NCBI GenBank assembly: GCA_028685295.1
Contig: JAQUEL010000093.1
Span: forward strand, 1 to 6,647
Length of the DNA stretch: 6,647 nucleotides
Source: a bacterium
GTDB taxonomy: Bacteria; UBP13; UBA5359
Direction: 5' to 3'
The position numbers were made by a program, and so were the translations under genes. This document shows, one piece after another, positions 6,196-6,647 of this stretch. The notes beneath the pieces were generated by a model that was not told the origin of the DNA, searched no databases, and worked only from the letters and a program-made list of their open reading frames with translations. The first letter of the stretch is position 1. Each line of letters starts with the position of its first letter.

Positions 6196-6240
6196 CAGCC
6201 GGTAACCCGCTTGTTTACTGGGCTGCCGGCTGCTTTTTTC
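6196..6240 (+). terminator. Strong intrinsic terminator, possibly bidirectional
   Basis: CAGCCGGTAACCC (6196-6208) and GGGCTGCCGGCTG (6220-6232) form a 13-bp stem with one G-U pair and one mismatch around an 11-base loop, followed by C-TTTTTT-C-TT and further T-rich sequence. This is a textbook plus-strand terminator and sits just after the 39-codon ORF. On the minus strand the same stem is preceded by an A-run and followed by TTTGTCTTTG, so it may also end the minus-strand gene whose stop is at 6355. Confidence 0.82.
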
Positions 6241-6354
6241 TTCGTTTTACTGTAAAAGTCATTTTGCCACGCTTCGTCAAGGCATAGTCATCACCCATAG
6301 GGGCACTATTATGGTCAACAGTCAAATTCCTATTCGTATATTATTGCCGCTTGA

Positions 6355-6647
6355 TCATCTTTCTTTGAATTTCAGCATAAAGCTGAAATTCGCCAGAAAA
6401 CCGAATGCCGGAGGGAATCGCTTTATAAGAGTACAGATAATATCACCTCCATCTGCGACCAGAAGAAGATTTGTCTCTTTCTCCCCCGGCGGAAATCCCA
6501 ATGCCAGATATCCCTTATCTATCAACAGCAGCAAAGGTTTGGTCATATCCGCTTTAAGCTCATTGCCGTCAAACTCAGGCATAGGCTCAAAGGAGCAGAA
6601 ATTTACGGCATCTCGCCATCGCAGCAGTTCCCCCTCCATATAACTGT
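6355..6647 (-). CDS. Unknown protein, C-terminal part; gene enters from right edge
   Basis: The frame is open from the right edge to a TGA at 6355. An ATG at 6639 would give 94 residues, but only eight bases precede it, no ribosome site is visible and the frame stays open to the edge, so the true start probably lies outside. The visible part includes P-M-P-E-F-D-G-N-E-L-K-A, then K-P-L-L-L-L-I-D-K-G-Y-L-A-L-G-F-P-P-G, then N-L-L-L-V-A-D-G-G-D-I-I-C-T-L, suggesting alternating beta strands, and a basic tail F-M-L-K-F-K-E-R. No signal peptide or catalytic motif is recognised. It is read in the same direction as the operon but separated from it by the 541-base interval and a probable terminator, so it is likely a separate unit. 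I prefer it to the opposite-strand ORF because its composition is more protein-like. Confidence 0.55.
   Translation of the reverse strand, partial: SYMEGELLRWRDAVNFCSFEPMPEFDGNELKADMTKPLLLLIDKGYLALGFPPGEKETNLLLVADGGDIICTLIKRFPPAFGFLANFSFMLKFKER
6367..6391. repeat. Perfect 10-bp inverted repeat near the 3' end of the right-edge gene
   Basis: GAATTTCAGC (6367-6376) and GCTGAAATTC (6382-6391) are exact inverted copies around ATAAA. The repeat lies in the last codons of the right-edge minus-strand ORF, nine bases before its stop codon. No T-run follows on either strand, so it is not a classical terminator. It may be an mRNA 3'-end stability hairpin or a protein-binding site. Confidence 0.6.

Larger units (their letters stand above)
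5814..6354. other. 541-base intergenic interval with overlapping promoters and several hairpins
   Basis: No long ORF occupies this stretch. It holds the regulator's promoter and 5' leader, an overlapping plus-strand promoter, a candidate operator, two plus-strand terminator-like hairpins and a 39-codon ORF, each listed separately. A 10-codon plus-strand ORF (5924-5956) with AAGG four bases before its ATG lies between the plus promoter and the first hairpin; it could be a leader peptide or chance. TTGA-CTA-TCAA (5840-5850) sits in the regulator's leader, and TTTTAC-T-GTAAAA (6245-6257) just right of the strong terminator. From about 6258 to 6354 nothing recognisable is seen beyond the 3' flank of the right-edge gene. 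Confidence 0.6.

Noticed and set aside
5814-6354. tRNA, CRISPR array, known riboswitch or insertion-sequence ends
   Set aside because: I looked for a cloverleaf with a CCA-proximal stem, regularly spaced repeats, and terminal inverted repeats with target duplications, and found none. The hairpins present do not match a riboswitch class I know.
6311-6643. 110-residue plus-strand ORF at the right edge
   Set aside because: It is antisense to the minus-strand ORF 6355-6647. Its product is Ser/Arg/Pro-rich and lacks a ribosome site, so the minus-strand frame is more protein-like. Neither can be proven here.

Overview
The window looks like a piece of a bacterial chromosome of moderate GC. It carries one compact catabolic-type operon on the minus strand, a roughly 540-base non-coding or lightly coding interval, and the 3' end of an unrelated minus-strand gene at the right edge. 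A GntR-type repressor with a LacI-like sensor domain (the AraR arrangement), sigma-70/sigma-A promoters with 17-base spacers, and intrinsic terminators suggest a Firmicute (Clostridia-like). This is a weak guess: no rRNA, tRNA or strong marker gene is present.

The operon is read right to left. A GntR/LacI-type regulator (5813-4758) is followed by a 619-residue glycoside-hydrolase-like barrel protein of unassigned family (4761-2902). After a 62-base gap come a class V PLP aminotransferase (2839-1679), a Gfo/Idh/MocA NAD(P)-dependent oxidoreductase (1682-699), and an amidohydrolase-2 family enzyme that starts at 702 and runs off the left edge. Three of the four junctions are 4-base stop/start overlaps (ATGA, GTGA, ATGA), so the genes are very likely co-transcribed and translationally coupled. 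No transporter is visible; one may lie beyond either edge. Inference: the operon handles an imported glycoside or modified sugar. The barrel protein would release the sugar, the dehydrogenase oxidise it, the amidohydrolase act as a lactonase-type hydrolase on the product, and the aminotransferase deal with an amino or keto group. The substrate cannot be read from the sequence.

The most unusual part is the interval 5814-6354. The regulator's minus-strand promoter and an equally good plus-strand promoter overlap almost completely, and an imperfect 23-bp inverted repeat (a likely operator) covers both -10 boxes. Along the plus strand there follow a possible 10-codon leader ORF, a terminator-like hairpin with a T-run, a 39-codon protein-like ORF whose 5' end can form two mutually exclusive hairpins, and a strong intrinsic terminator. 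This layout would fit a small divergent regulated transcript (small RNA or small protein) controlled by the same repressor. It is an inference from sequence layout only.

At the right edge a minus-strand ORF of unknown function (6647-6355) enters from outside the window.
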